Shown: positions 15,645 to 23,486 of the stretch, piece after piece | How positions within the stretch are numbered: position 1 is the stretch's first letter | Layout: each line of letters begins with the position of its first letter | Program-made: the position numbers and the translations under genes | The notes under the pieces: model-generated | Database searches by the model: none | Told to the model about the DNA's origin: nothing | The model's input: the letters and a program-made list of their open reading frames with translations, nothing else | IMG/VR virus record: IMGVR_UViG_3300045996_000198 | Coordinates: 1 to 30,398 of that record | Length of the DNA: 30,398 nucleotides | Source of the DNA: a virus | Strand: one strand, 5' to 3'

Positions 15645-16420
15645 TGCAATAGGACCGGCGCAATAGGCCGTCTCCCTGAAACCGCTGCTTTAATTTCAAT
15701 GGCAATGCCGCCAGAATCTGCTGCGCTCCATGAGGCACTCGGACTGGTATCGTTGGAGGCAATCCACTGGGCTTGGATGGCAGAATCGTTGGTCCCATCA
15801 TCTAGCGCCACATCCGCGAGTTCTGTCCACCCGCCTTCGTTCGTCACGGCTAGGTTAGCGTTCAGACTGAACGTGGCAAACGTGGCGTTATTGGCACTGC
15901 CGAAAGCTGCAAGAGACAGGGCAAGACTTGTCCCGCCAACATTCACGTCCTTATCGCTTTGCACGATGGCCCCAGATCCATTCGTCCCAGAGGTGTCCAC
16001 GCCCGTGCATTCCGCGACAATCCATGACCCACTCAGAGACCCGTCTGCTGCTGCCCAGGTGATCGAGATAGTCCCTGCGGACGGAGACGCCCCCATCGAA
16101 CGAAAGAGCGACAAGAGGTGCGATGGAGAGCCAGCAGTCGAGATGGCCTGCTTGTCAATTTGCACGTATGTCAGCCCGTTTCCGGTGAGTGTGACCGTAT
16201 AATTACCGGCAGTGGTGTCACTCCGATACGGGGCCACTACCGCAACGAGAACGAGAGCATTGGCCGTTGGAGTAACCGAGGCCGTCACATACGGGTCGGT
16301 CCCAACACGATTGGTGGCGTCAGAACCTGATGTCAGCACCGCACAACTCACGGCAGCGTTAGCGGGCATGGCGAACGCAATCATGCAGGCGATGGCCAGT
16401 GACAGCGACAACACGTTCAT
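15641..16420 (-). CDS. Secreted beta-sandwich protein (259 aa)
   Basis: The protein starts MNVLSLSLAIACMIAFAMPANA, a signal peptide with an ANA site at residues 20-22. The mature part is Ala/Thr/Ser/Gly-rich all-beta (VTASVTPTANALVLVAVVAP, ITWAAADGSLSGSWIVAECT) with few charged residues and two cysteine-containing segments. The shape fits a surface or virion beta-sandwich, but I do not recognise a named family. GAGGAG stands 9 nt before the ATG, independent of the preceding stop only 3 nt away. The next gene overlaps by 4 nt (ATGA). Placed between two other exported-type proteins, it is probably part of one functional set. Confidence 0.65.
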   Translation of the reverse strand: MNVLSLSLAIACMIAFAMPANAAVSCAVLTSGSDATNRVGTDPYVTASVTPTANALVLVAVVAPYRSDTTAGNYTVTLTGNGLTYVQIDKQAISTAGSPSHLLSLFRSMGASPSAGTISITWAAADGSLSGSWIVAECTGVDTSGTNGSGAIVQSDKDVNVGGTSLALSLAAFGSANNATFATFSLNANLAVTNEGGWTELADVALDDGTNDSAIQAQWIASNDTSPSASWSAADSGGIAIEIKAAVSGRRPIAPVLLQ

Positions 16421-16422
16421 TT

Positions 16423-17757
16423 TTAGTCACTCCTCGACGTGATGCTGTATTCCAGCTTGAATCCGATGTGATGGAGCGTGGCTACCGCCGTGGTTGTTCC
16501 TGTTGCATCAAGCTGATAGCGCCAATACAGCATGTCACCAGCCGCACAGGTGCCAGCAGGGGTTACAGCGGCTGACGTGGTAAAGTCGTTTTGGTTACTC
16601 CCTGTTACGCCAGCATCGTCAATGGCTACCTCAGTGCCCCAGGTGCTTGACGGGGCTTCGCCGTTACCACGGCACTGTGCTGCAATGTCACCATTGAGGG
16701 CGCTCGTGTCGGCGGCGGTTTGAAGATAGACGTGTTCAAATGTGACAGTCCCGCCATCCCAACCGTCAGGCATTTTGATTGAGCCATAGATGGTAGCCGC
16801 GTCATTGTCGGTTGTGATAATTGTCCAGATCTTCGGACCGGAATTGATTGTCACTTCTGCTGGCGCTGCCGCCTGCGTCCCGTCAGTAGAGAGCGAACCA
16901 GCGCCAAACCAGACACTTTTCTTGGGACGATAGGCCGTGGCGTAGGTCCACATAGCCAAGGTGGAAGCTGCGTCAGGGTCTACCGTCTCAGCACATGAAT
17001 CGCCCTCCACATCGAACAGGCACCATGTCTGATTCGTCATTATTTCCGTTTTGGTGTTCGCCGCTTCATCAGGCAGAATGTGAATCCCGGTAGACGCATC
17101 GTGCCAAATACACACTCGCTTGGAGGCCGCATCGCCACCGACGCAAAAGCCATTCGCTTCTGATGTGGCCCCGTCAATGACCTTGCCTTGGTCAAAGGCT
17201 TGATCCAGCGTTGGGGTGCTCGGTGAGGCGAGTGACACAGCCCCGCTCCCGTCATCAGTCAACAGCCCATCAGGGACAGTCAGCGTTGTCACTCCGCTCA
17301 CACTGGGATCTCCGTCCTCTTCAGCCACAACAATTCCGCTGCTCCCACCACCACCGCCGCCACCACGCCGAGCCAGCGTCAACAACCCTTTGACAGTCAC
17401 TGTCCCGCCCGTGTAGGCCGACACTCTGGCCCTAAACTTGGAGAACCCAGCCACGTTGCAGAAGTACAACCCGCTAGCAGTGGCTGTAGTCACCAGAGCC
17501 CCTGAAGTGCTTGCCGTTGACGTGCAGACGGCTGACAACCAGTTGGAATCATCGGCAGTCGCTTCAAACGTCACAGTGGCCGTATCGCTAATGACCACTT
17601 GGAGGCCGATAGTTCCCCACCCCTCAACCTGTAAGGCCGTTCCGTCACCAGTGGCAGACACCCCATCTTGCAGCACTTGAACCGGCTTAAATTCACGGCT
17701 CCAAGCGGGACTGGCTAAAATGAGGCCCAGAAGGACCCCTAAGACTATTTTCCGCAT
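16423..17757 (-). CDS. Secreted protein with poly-glycine linker (444 aa)
   Basis: The protein starts MRKIVLGVLLGLILASPAWS, a classical Sec signal peptide with cleavage near residue 20. Residues about 25-130 form one beta domain (VEGWGTIGLQVVISDTATVTF). A seven-glycine linker (132-138) leads to a longer region with DGLLTDDGSGAVSLASPSTP at about 163-182. The region after about 280 (TINSGPKIWTIITTDND, then a GGTVTFEHVYLQTAADTSAL stretch) looks like a structural fold. A perfect AGGAGG sits 4 nt before the ATG. The start overlaps the methyltransferase gene by 13 nt. Virion assembly takes place in the cytoplasm, so an export signal here is unexpected. No family is assigned. Confidence 0.65.
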   Translation of the reverse strand: MRKIVLGVLLGLILASPAWSREFKPVQVLQDGVSATGDGTALQVEGWGTIGLQVVISDTATVTFEATADDSNWLSAVCTSTASTSGALVTTATASGLYFCNVAGFSKFRARVSAYTGGTVTVKGLLTLARRGGGGGGGSSGIVVAEEDGDPSVSGVTTLTVPDGLLTDDGSGAVSLASPSTPTLDQAFDQGKVIDGATSEANGFCVGGDAASKRVCIWHDASTGIHILPDEAANTKTEIMTNQTWCLFDVEGDSCAETVDPDAASTLAMWTYATAYRPKKSVWFGAGSLSTDGTQAAAPAEVTINSGPKIWTIITTDNDAATIYGSIKMPDGWDGGTVTFEHVYLQTAADTSALNGDIAAQCRGNGEAPSSTWGTEVAIDDAGVTGSNQNDFTTSAAVTPAGTCAAGDMLYWRYQLDATGTTTAVATLHHIGFKLEYSITSRSD

Positions 17758-19430
17758 AGATCCTCCTGACTCATGGCAATGACTAACGAATCCCCATACA
17801 CACGGATGTCATCGAGCAACCCTAGTGCTTTCCCGATTTCCCGCAATTCAAAGAACTGTTGAGCGAAGGCGGCGTAGTGCATCGTCGTCGTAAACTTGCG
17901 GCCGTCAATCTTGACGGGAATCACAGCACCCAGTTCACCAACGCCAGCAATGCCCTTGGCGTAATGCCCTGCCGTCACATGACAATCGAAACCAAAGAGG
18001 TGCAGCCGCTTACAGCCCAGCATCATGGCTATTGAAAGTGAGCACAGCACAACGCTGCCTCCAGTGTTGATGAGCGCCCTCTTATTGGAAGGCGAGACGC
18101 CATCAAGCTCCTGGTCCGTGAAACCCCTGTTTGTACTGTGGAAGAGGTAGACGGATTCCCCGTTCAGCGCATCCAGCACTGACGGCCGGCACTGCGAAGC
18201 CACAAGGTAGGTCAATCCATCAGGAATGGTCTCAAAGGCTTCGACCACATCATCCGAGGCATCCTGAGCAACGACATAGTGTGGTGTAAGCCCATGCTTC
18301 GTACACCACGGCAACATGCGTTCAATGGCGAGCACGACGCCTCCAGCCTGTTGCTTTGCCTTAATCGTCTCAACCTGTGTCTCGACTGACGGTCCACCAC
18401 CAATCACGATGGCTTCCTGCCCTGCGTGCTTGTTAATGAGGTCAGCAATGTCGGGAAGGTTGCGAGACATGGAGGACGCGACAAAACTCTTACGTTCCGC
18501 TAAGGGGAACTTATTGACGCCACGTACATGCGGAAGAACCAGCGTGCCTTTTTTCCAGAGATAATTCTGAATGTCTCTGATGTAACGGGCCTGTGGTCTG
18601 TTTGATTTCTCCCTGAAGCCGTCAGCTTTCTTCCAGAGTGACGTAATCGAGTGATCGGCCCTGAGTTCCTCAAAGCCGCAGCACTCCATCACATAAATCA
18701 GCGTCTCTGCTGTAAACTGCCAGGGGTGAGCGTTCTGAAAGACACGGCCCAATTCACAGGCGAACAAACCCGGCATTGACACATAGAGCATCCCATCGTC
18801 ACTGAGCAGGCCATGTATCCGCTTCAACATGGACTCAATGTCGGTGGCATGTTCCAGCACATGATTCATCAGAATCAGGTCGGCTTTGGTGCCAAGTATC
18901 TCCAGGGTTTCAATCGAACCAACCTCAATCGGCAAGCCTCTATCGCGCCCAAACGACACCCGCTCCGGTCCATAATCCACGCCATGCACTTGTGCGCCGG
19001 CATCCAGAAACGGTTGCAGCCACGCCCCAGCATTGCACCCAATATCGAACACGGTGGTAGGCTTGAACTCGTACTGCTCTACGAGGTAATTGCGGAGAGC
19101 CTCAGCGACTTGTTGACCATGGGCGAAGTCCTCTTCGTTCGTATCCTCGTCCGTGTCATAAATGTGGCGGTATTCGTGTTCATAGAACTGCGCGTAACTG
19201 TCCTCAGTCATGCGGGGGTTGGCATAGAGAATCCCGCACTCCGAGCACAGACGCATCTTGTGGTCGAAGCCGTAACGGTCAAACTCCGTCACGACTTGGG
19301 ACTTGGTAGAGCCGCAGAAGCAGGCTACGGGTTCCGTTTTATAGACACCCGTAGCGAGCTTCCTCTTAACGCGGCCGATGTAATAGGCTGCGGCTGGAGC
19401 AATAGCAGCCTCTACATGGTCAGACCTCAT
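17745..19430 (-). CDS. Fusion: zinc-knuckle class I methyltransferase + MptE-like/DUF115 domain
   Basis: A 561-aa fusion. Residues 37-65 hold a CxC...CxxC zinc site (C37, C39, C62, C65) before a class I methyltransferase: motif I VFDIGCNAGAWL (127-138), D152 in HGVDYGPERV, and LILMNHVLEHATD (185-197). This layout is typical of Methyltransf_23-type enzymes acting on sugar or lipid-linked glycans. From about residue 338, EAIVIGGGPSVETQV, LAIERMLPWC and HYVVAQDASDD, then INTGGSVVLCSLSIAMMLGC, HLFGFDCHVTAGHYAKG, match the MptE-like/DUF115 fold. That fold is shared with archaeal pterin pyrophosphokinase MptE and with Maf flagellin nonulosonate transferases. It starts 3 nt after the 242-aa gene. 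The acceptor is unknown; a glycan or protein-glycan target is likely. Confidence 0.85.
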   Translation of the reverse strand: MRSDHVEAAIAPAAAYYIGRVKRKLATGVYKTEPVACFCGSTKSQVVTEFDRYGFDHKMRLCSECGILYANPRMTEDSYAQFYEHEYRHIYDTDEDTNEEDFAHGQQVAEALRNYLVEQYEFKPTTVFDIGCNAGAWLQPFLDAGAQVHGVDYGPERVSFGRDRGLPIEVGSIETLEILGTKADLILMNHVLEHATDIESMLKRIHGLLSDDGMLYVSMPGLFACELGRVFQNAHPWQFTAETLIYVMECCGFEELRADHSITSLWKKADGFREKSNRPQARYIRDIQNYLWKKGTLVLPHVRGVNKFPLAERKSFVASSMSRNLPDIADLINKHAGQEAIVIGGGPSVETQVETIKAKQQAGGVVLAIERMLPWCTKHGLTPHYVVAQDASDDVVEAFETIPDGLTYLVASQCRPSVLDALNGESVYLFHSTNRGFTDQELDGVSPSNKRALINTGGSVVLCSLSIAMMLGCKRLHLFGFDCHVTAGHYAKGIAGVGELGAVIPVKIDGRKFTTTMHYAAFAQQFFELREIGKALGLLDDIRVYGDSLVIAMSQEDLCGK

Positions 19431-19433
19431 TCG

Positions 19434-20162
19434 TTACGCCTGCCTCGTCGGTAGACGGTCGAATGTCAGGTAAATGTATCCCGCACCAGCGGTGCTCGAG
19501 CTGGTTGTATTCGTGTACACAATGCTGGCTCCTGACGTAGCATTAGCACGGTAGTATTTCTTCCGTGCATACGTGCCAGTCGCATTCGCCAACAGCGCAC
19601 CGAACAAACCAGACGTAGACACCAGGGCTTCCTCTAACAGCGTGATCGGGAAGCCAGTCGTGGACGCGGCCACGCCATCAGCAAACCCGTCAGGGTCGGT
19701 AGAGGTCCCGATGTCCAACACGCCGCCAGTCATGGCCGTCACCACATCAAGCTCAATGTCCTTCACCAACATGGCCGCTGAAATCGTGAAGCCGCTGTTG
19801 ACAACGGTTTCCGATGCGCCCGAGTAGGTGTAGGGAACCACCAGCTTGTAGAGGAACTTGTCAGGGTCCACATCAATGCGATGCTGAGACGGTGTGACCG
19901 ATTCGCAAAAGAACGAATGGCCGCTGGCCGTCAGGACGGACAAATCCAGCGAAGTCACGCTAGAAGCCGTCCAGAACCGAATGACGCCATTGGTGAACGT
20001 CATCGGGTTGGAAGCTGATGTGCCGTTCACATCGCTGTAGATGGTCGCTTCAGCAGGCGAGCCATCCGTCAGCACGTTGCAGACACCGGAATCGTCATCA
20101 ATGAAGCTCCGGCTTCTGGTGTTGAATAACTGGAAATACCACTCTGTTATGTTCACGCCCAT
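19434..20162 (-). CDS. Structural-type protein of unknown family (242 aa)
   Basis: The protein starts MGVNITEWYFQLFNTRSRSF with GAGAG ahead of the ATG. It is all-beta in character and rich in Ser/Thr/Ala: NPMTFTNGVIRFWTASSVTS, then PFRIDVDPDKFL-like, then SGASETVVNSGFTISAAMLV and a repetitive C-terminal half (ATSGASIVYTNTTSSSTAG). No enzymatic motif, signal peptide or membrane segment is seen. It follows the capsid and decoration genes after a hairpin-bearing gap, so it is probably a virion protein (head fibre or neck). I cannot name the family. Confidence 0.65.
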   Translation of the reverse strand: MGVNITEWYFQLFNTRSRSFIDDDSGVCNVLTDGSPAEATIYSDVNGTSASNPMTFTNGVIRFWTASSVTSLDLSVLTASGHSFFCESVTPSQHRIDVDPDKFLYKLVVPYTYSGASETVVNSGFTISAAMLVKDIELDVVTAMTGGVLDIGTSTDPDGFADGVAASTTGFPITLLEEALVSTSGLFGALLANATGTYARKKYYRANATSGASIVYTNTTSSSTAGAGYIYLTFDRLPTRQA

Positions 20163-20184
20163 TGGGTGCTCTCTTTCGTTGTAT

Positions 20185-20222
20185 GGGCCTCACGCCCCGG
20201 CTTTCGCCCCCCGGTGAGGCCC
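20185..20222 (-). other. Intercistronic hairpin after capsid genes
   Basis: GGGCCTCAC (20185-20193 on the plus strand) and GTGAGGCCC (20214-20222) form a perfect 9-bp stem. An inner GGC-GAAA-GCC tetraloop helix is flanked by G-rich internal loop strands when read on the minus strand. It lies between the 85-aa gene stop and the 242-aa gene start. There is no U-tract after it in the direction of transcription, so it is not a standard intrinsic terminator. It may set mRNA stability or partial read-through between capsid and downstream genes. Confidence 0.6.
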
Positions 20223-20229
20223 AGACGGT

Positions 20230-20487
20230 TTATATTTTCTTCACAAACGCGATGTAGCTGAATCGGTCAGCACTCGCATGTGTCGCCGTAAACGTGTTCG
20301 CTGAAATCGTGTCAACGTACACGGCAGTCGTACTGGTGGAACCGGACACCATCACATCGGTAATGATTTCCCCTGCGGGAAGCGTCACCGTTGTCGTGGT
20401 ACTCGCCCCACCAGCATTGCCGTGGTAGAACCCCAGCAACCCGCTAGGACCGACACCGCGAGCTGGACCAAATGCACTAGCTGCCAT
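20230..20487 (-). CDS. Small capsid-adjacent protein (85 aa)
   Basis: The protein starts MAASAFGPARGVGPSGLLGF and continues with TTTTVTLPAGEIITDVMVSG, a beta-rich, low-charge sequence ending SYIAFVKKI. AAGGAGGT lies 6 nt before the ATG, directly after the capsid stop, which suggests high expression. Size, position and composition resemble capsid decoration or stabilising proteins, but I do not recognise a named family. Confidence 0.65.
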   Translation of the reverse strand: MAASAFGPARGVGPSGLLGFYHGNAGGASTTTTVTLPAGEIITDVMVSGSTSTTAVYVDTISANTFTATHASADRFSYIAFVKKI

Positions 20488-20498
20488 AGTCCACCTCC

Positions 20499-21563
20499 TT
20501 AGTCGGCAACAGCGGCCGCGAATACGTGAACAACGCCGTTGTCCTCGTCACTTTCGCCGCTCACTGTGCTGCGTCCGTAGACAATCTTCTCGATTCCACG
20601 AATCTCATGGAGTTCGGCCACATAGTCGTGACCCAAATCCTGGTTCGTGTCCTCAGTGAACTTCGATGTTTGACCCCAAACCACCGCACCGGCCTGTGCT
20701 CCCATGAGCAACCCATGGCCGCACTGAATGGTCGAGGACACCAATTCCACCCGATCCCACTCGTAAATCAGCACGCCGTTCCAAGAGCCCTTGAAGCTGG
20801 CTCCTGTGTAGAGCACATGACCGTTCCCCTGAATCGGAGGCACGTTCAGTTGTGCGTTCTTCCACGATGCATCGTCCGTGATGAGGTCGCGCACGCTGTA
20901 CGGGTGATGAACCGAAATGAACCACTCTTGGAAGGACTGCCCAACCTGCACCTTCATCGGGCGAATCTTCGCCGTGGCATTGATCGGAATAAGCGCCTTG
21001 CGCTTCGCAATATCCAACATCGAGGTCGTCAGCTTGTCGCTGGTGTTGTCGATGTTGCCCAGTGCTGTCGCATGGGTCGCGTTCCAGTTGGAATCCGCTG
21101 CCCCATAGAGGTAACGACCACGAACGCGGCCGCTGGCGGTATCCACCATGGCCGTCATAATGTCGTCCTCGAGCTGTTGCTTGGATTGGTCAACGAGGGC
21201 TTCACGAACCTGCATCAGCACATCCCAGGGGACACGCTTCTGCGTCATCGGCACATCTTCGACTTTGACAACTTGCCGGTCATTGTCGATGGTGATGCGC
21301 TGGCCGTAGAAGTCCACGCGGCCTTCGTTACCTTCGCCTTTATTGCGTCCGGTAACGTGGCCACCTTTGAGTTTTGAGCGAATGCCAATCGTGATGGCAT
21401 CGCCCGGTTTCTTGTTCAGGTCCATCTTGACCTGAATGGGCATATCTGAGGATTCCCCCATGACATGCGCCCACCAGAGCTGCTGTAGATATTCTGACTG
21501 TATCCCGGTCTCCCACTGTTCAGCGGTAAGGTCGTGACCTGTCAGGACTTCGGTGTACGACAT
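20499..21563 (-). CDS. Major capsid protein, N4-gp56-like
   Basis: A 354-aa protein starting MSYTEVLTGHDLTAEQWETG. The order 'EYLQQLWWAHVMGESSDMP', 'KPGDAITIGIRSKLKGGHVT', 'GRVDFYGQRITIDNDRQVV', 'VPMTQKRVPWDVLMQVREAL', 'ASGRVRGRYLYG', 'FQEWFISVHHPYSVRDLITD' is that of the N4-gp56/HK97-fold capsid family used by many podovirus-like metagenomic phages. AAGGA stands 8 nt before the ATG. The preceding gene is the scaffold and the next a decoration-type protein, as in other head operons. It builds the icosahedral shell. Confidence 0.9.
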   Translation of the reverse strand: MSYTEVLTGHDLTAEQWETGIQSEYLQQLWWAHVMGESSDMPIQVKMDLNKKPGDAITIGIRSKLKGGHVTGRNKGEGNEGRVDFYGQRITIDNDRQVVKVEDVPMTQKRVPWDVLMQVREALVDQSKQQLEDDIMTAMVDTASGRVRGRYLYGAADSNWNATHATALGNIDNTSDKLTTSMLDIAKRKALIPINATAKIRPMKVQVGQSFQEWFISVHHPYSVRDLITDDASWKNAQLNVPPIQGNGHVLYTGASFKGSWNGVLIYEWDRVELVSSTIQCGHGLLMGAQAGAVVWGQTSKFTEDTNQDLGHDYVAELHEIRGIEKIVYGRSTVSGESDEDNGVVHVFAAAVAD

Positions 21564-21580
21564 GGTTTACGTCCTTCTAC

Positions 21581-22453
21581 TCAGGTGCGCGAAGCACCCC
21601 ATGGAAAGACTTGTTTCAAGTCCAATCGGGTGGGGGCATCGGCCTTTTGCGCCGTGCGGTCCACATCACCCCTGACGTTTCCTAGAGTGCTCGTCACTGG
21701 TCCCGGCTTCGGTTTCAAGGAAGTCAGGATTTCCTGAGTAATTTTGGGTTTGAGTTCTTCTTCAATTCGTTTGCGAATCTCCTCAGGAGTGCGGCCATAC
21801 TTCTCACCGTCTAGGTGTTCCTTGACGACGGCGATGGCTTCCAGCACTGGGGATTTCGCTTCCATCACTCTCGCTCGAATCAGAGGATTTGCTTGCAATT
21901 TCTGATAGAGCGAGTCCTCAGCCCACACGGTCTGCATGACGTACTCCTCCCCGTACTGCCTGACGGCCGCATCATGCGAGGACTCAATCCGACCTCGTAC
22001 TTGTGCATCGGCGCTTTGCTGTTCGGGGGAAGGGAGTTGTGGGGGTTCATAGGTGCCGTCAATCTTTTTCTCGACGCGCACCACAGCTTCTTTCAGTTCT
22101 TTTAGTTCTCGTTCTGCTCGCAGCGCCCTTTTATGCTCTTCATTCGCCCAGGACTGGGTGTCTTTAAGACGCTTTTCAAGGGTGTCTTTGTCAGTTTGCC
22201 GTTCAGCTTTTTCAGGCTCTGTTTTGCTACCAGCTTCAGGTTTGGTTTCGGCTTTTGGTACAGGTTCAGCTTGCACAGGAGCCGCAGCCACTGGCTTCTC
22301 AGCCACAACAGGGTTTTTATTCTCTCCTGATTCATTGGGCTTCTCCTCTGGCTTGGGTGCTGGCTTCGCCTTATCCTGTAACTTCCCTAAGAAGCTGCCC
22401 ATAGGAGCAGGGGCTTTCGCTGCTGGCTTGTCCTTTTCTGCTACGGTGCTCAT
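21581..22453 (-). CDS. Capsid scaffolding protein
   Basis: A 290-aa protein. Residues 1-90 are Pro/Ala/Lys/Glu-rich and disordered (AEKDKPAAKAPAPMGSFLGK, then PVVAEKPVAAAPVQAEPVPK). Residues about 90-135 are heptad-rich (KRLKDTQSWANEEHKRALRA, ERELKELKEAVVRVEKKIDG), likely a coiled coil. After a Pro/Gln-rich link there is a helical region and a C-terminus with basic helix and PGPVTSTLGN. This disordered/coiled-coil/basic C-terminus composition, directly upstream of the capsid gene, is the classic scaffold signature. Its start overlaps the preceding gene by 4 nt. Confidence 0.82.
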   Translation of the reverse strand: MSTVAEKDKPAAKAPAPMGSFLGKLQDKAKPAPKPEEKPNESGENKNPVVAEKPVAAAPVQAEPVPKAETKPEAGSKTEPEKAERQTDKDTLEKRLKDTQSWANEEHKRALRAERELKELKEAVVRVEKKIDGTYEPPQLPSPEQQSADAQVRGRIESSHDAAVRQYGEEYVMQTVWAEDSLYQKLQANPLIRARVMEAKSPVLEAIAVVKEHLDGEKYGRTPEEIRKRIEEELKPKITQEILTSLKPKPGPVTSTLGNVRGDVDRTAQKADAPTRLDLKQVFPWGASRT

Positions 22454-22779
22454 GCTTCCACCAACTCGTTCTCAAGCGCGAACTTCCGCATCCGCTCATC
22501 GTTCTCAGCCTTCTCAATTTCAATGCGGCCCTTGAGGTCAGGCGTCACGGTTTCGGCCAGCTGCCAGTTACCACCTACGGCAAGCAGCGCACCCACCCAG
22601 CGCAACGGCACTTCGCAATAGGCCGCGCCGTTCTTGCTGGTACGGCTGAACGTCAACACTTCCTCCTGCTTCATGCTGTTACTGACTAATGGGATTGGCA
22701 GTTCGACAACTTTTGTCGTACCCTTGAAATGTCCTACGTACTTCATCTTAACTGTTTCTTTTTTCACTTCGTTCGCCAT
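22450..22779 (-). CDS. Small hypothetical protein (109 aa)
   Basis: The ATG is preceded by GAAGGAG and starts MANEVKKETVKMKYVGHFKG. The protein contains VELPIPLVSNSMKQEEVLTF and a charged C-terminal helix (KGRIEIEKAENDERMRKFAL). The beta-rich first half, with an SRTSKNGAAYCEVPLRW stretch, resembles the short proteins often found between portal and scaffold genes. No function can be given. Position between portal-linked genes and scaffold suggests a head-assembly role. Confidence 0.65.
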   Translation of the reverse strand: MANEVKKETVKMKYVGHFKGTTKVVELPIPLVSNSMKQEEVLTFSRTSKNGAAYCEVPLRWVGALLAVGGNWQLAETVTPDLKGRIEIEKAENDERMRKFALENELVEA

Positions 22780-22816
22780 GTTGCTCCTTCAGGAAGATCC
22801 GACAGTGGATCGCTGG

Positions 22817-22900
22817 TTATTTGGCTCTCCGACATTTGCAGGGAGCGCTGTTGCAGTATTGACAATATGGAGGCCAAGGAATCATCGGCTTATGCTTCAT
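22817..22900 (-). CDS. 27-aa Cys-rich mini-ORF
   Basis: Reads MKHKPMIPWPPYCQYCNSAP followed by CKCRRAK and stop. Its ATG (22900) overlaps the preceding stop in a 4-nt ATGA junction, the same arrangement as its neighbours. Cysteines 13, 16, 21 and 23 (CxxC then CxC) could bind one zinc or iron ion. Too short to be found by normal gene calling, and its Shine-Dalgarno sequence is weak, so translation would rely on coupling. Could be real or a chance frame. Confidence 0.45.
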   Translation of the reverse strand: MKHKPMIPWPPYCQYCNSAPCKCRRAK

Positions 22901-23280
22901 TTAGGCACATCGCCTCTATGACGAGGCTCTTTGCCATCGCGCCAATGGCGTTTGTACTCACGGCTAAATGTGTCGGCCGCGTTCGTGTTGCTGAACGGAA
23001 TGAACTCACCCGATTCCATCGCCCAGTCAAAAGCCTCATCCGGTTCAAGTTTCTTGAGCTTCTTCGTCTTTGGGTCAAATACCACTGACGGATAGACAAT
23101 CGGTGTCCCGTCCTCTTTCTCGCCCCACATCATCATGTGAGTTGCAATGGTCTGGTCATCTATTGGCAACGTGGGGTACATTTCAGGTCGTGCAATCCGG
23201 TCCACGAAGTTCAGCCCCCGGTAGCTGTCAATAATGGAATCCACCCAACTGTTCTGAGCATCATCGAAAACCGGCATCAC
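22897..23280 (-). CDS. Hypothetical protein (127 aa)
   Basis: The start is GTG at 23280 or ATG at 23277, forming a GTGA overlap with the upstream gene. The sequence runs MMPVFDDAQNSWVDSIIDSY, then YPTLPIDDQTIATHMMMWGE, YPSVVFDPKTKKLKKLEPDE, and ends with a basic tail (REYKRHWRDGKEPRHRGDVP). It is an acidic/aromatic protein with no transmembrane segment or known catalytic motif. Located just after the portal-linked genes, as many uncharacterised head-assembly genes are. The family is not recognised. Confidence 0.65.
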   Translation of the reverse strand: MMPVFDDAQNSWVDSIIDSYRGLNFVDRIARPEMYPTLPIDDQTIATHMMMWGEKEDGTPIVYPSVVFDPKTKKLKKLEPDEAFDWAMESGEFIPFSNTNAADTFSREYKRHWRDGKEPRHRGDVPK

Positions 23281-23486
23281 TTACCCATTAAGAAATACTT
23301 TTTGACCCCTCGCACCTTGAGCACCCGTTGGTGCTTATCGAAATCGTCTATGAGTTCATCGACCTCTTGATGCTTCATCGCATCCTTAGAGCCAAACGCT
23401 TCAGCAAACTTCCGCAAGTTGACCTGCGTAATGGTCTTGGAATCCTGTATCTCATCCATGTCAATGCGGATTTCTTTATGCGCCAT
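23277..23486 (-). CDS. Small charged protein (69 aa)
   Basis: Starts in a TAATG overlap with the portal stop: MAHKEIRIDMDEIQDSKTIT, then NLRKFAEAFGSKDAMKHQEV, and a basic tail (KHQRVLKVRGVKKYFLMGK). Helical and highly charged, no cysteines. Tight coupling to the portal and to the next gene suggests it is expressed. The function is unknown. Confidence 0.65.
   Translation of the reverse strand: MAHKEIRIDMDEIQDSKTITQVNLRKFAEAFGSKDAMKHQEVDELIDDFDKHQRVLKVRGVKKYFLMGK

Noticed and set aside
15555-16202. 215-codon plus-strand frame
   Set aside because: Antisense to the 259-aa secreted-protein gene, with no start signal or recognisable motifs.
18813-19454. 213-codon plus-strand frame
   Set aside because: Antisense to the methyltransferase domain, whose motifs are unambiguous.
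20526-21377. 283-codon open frame on the plus strand
   Set aside because: Antisense to the well-supported capsid gene; Arg/His/Leu-rich product without family resemblance or ribosome-binding site. It is a codon-bias shadow.
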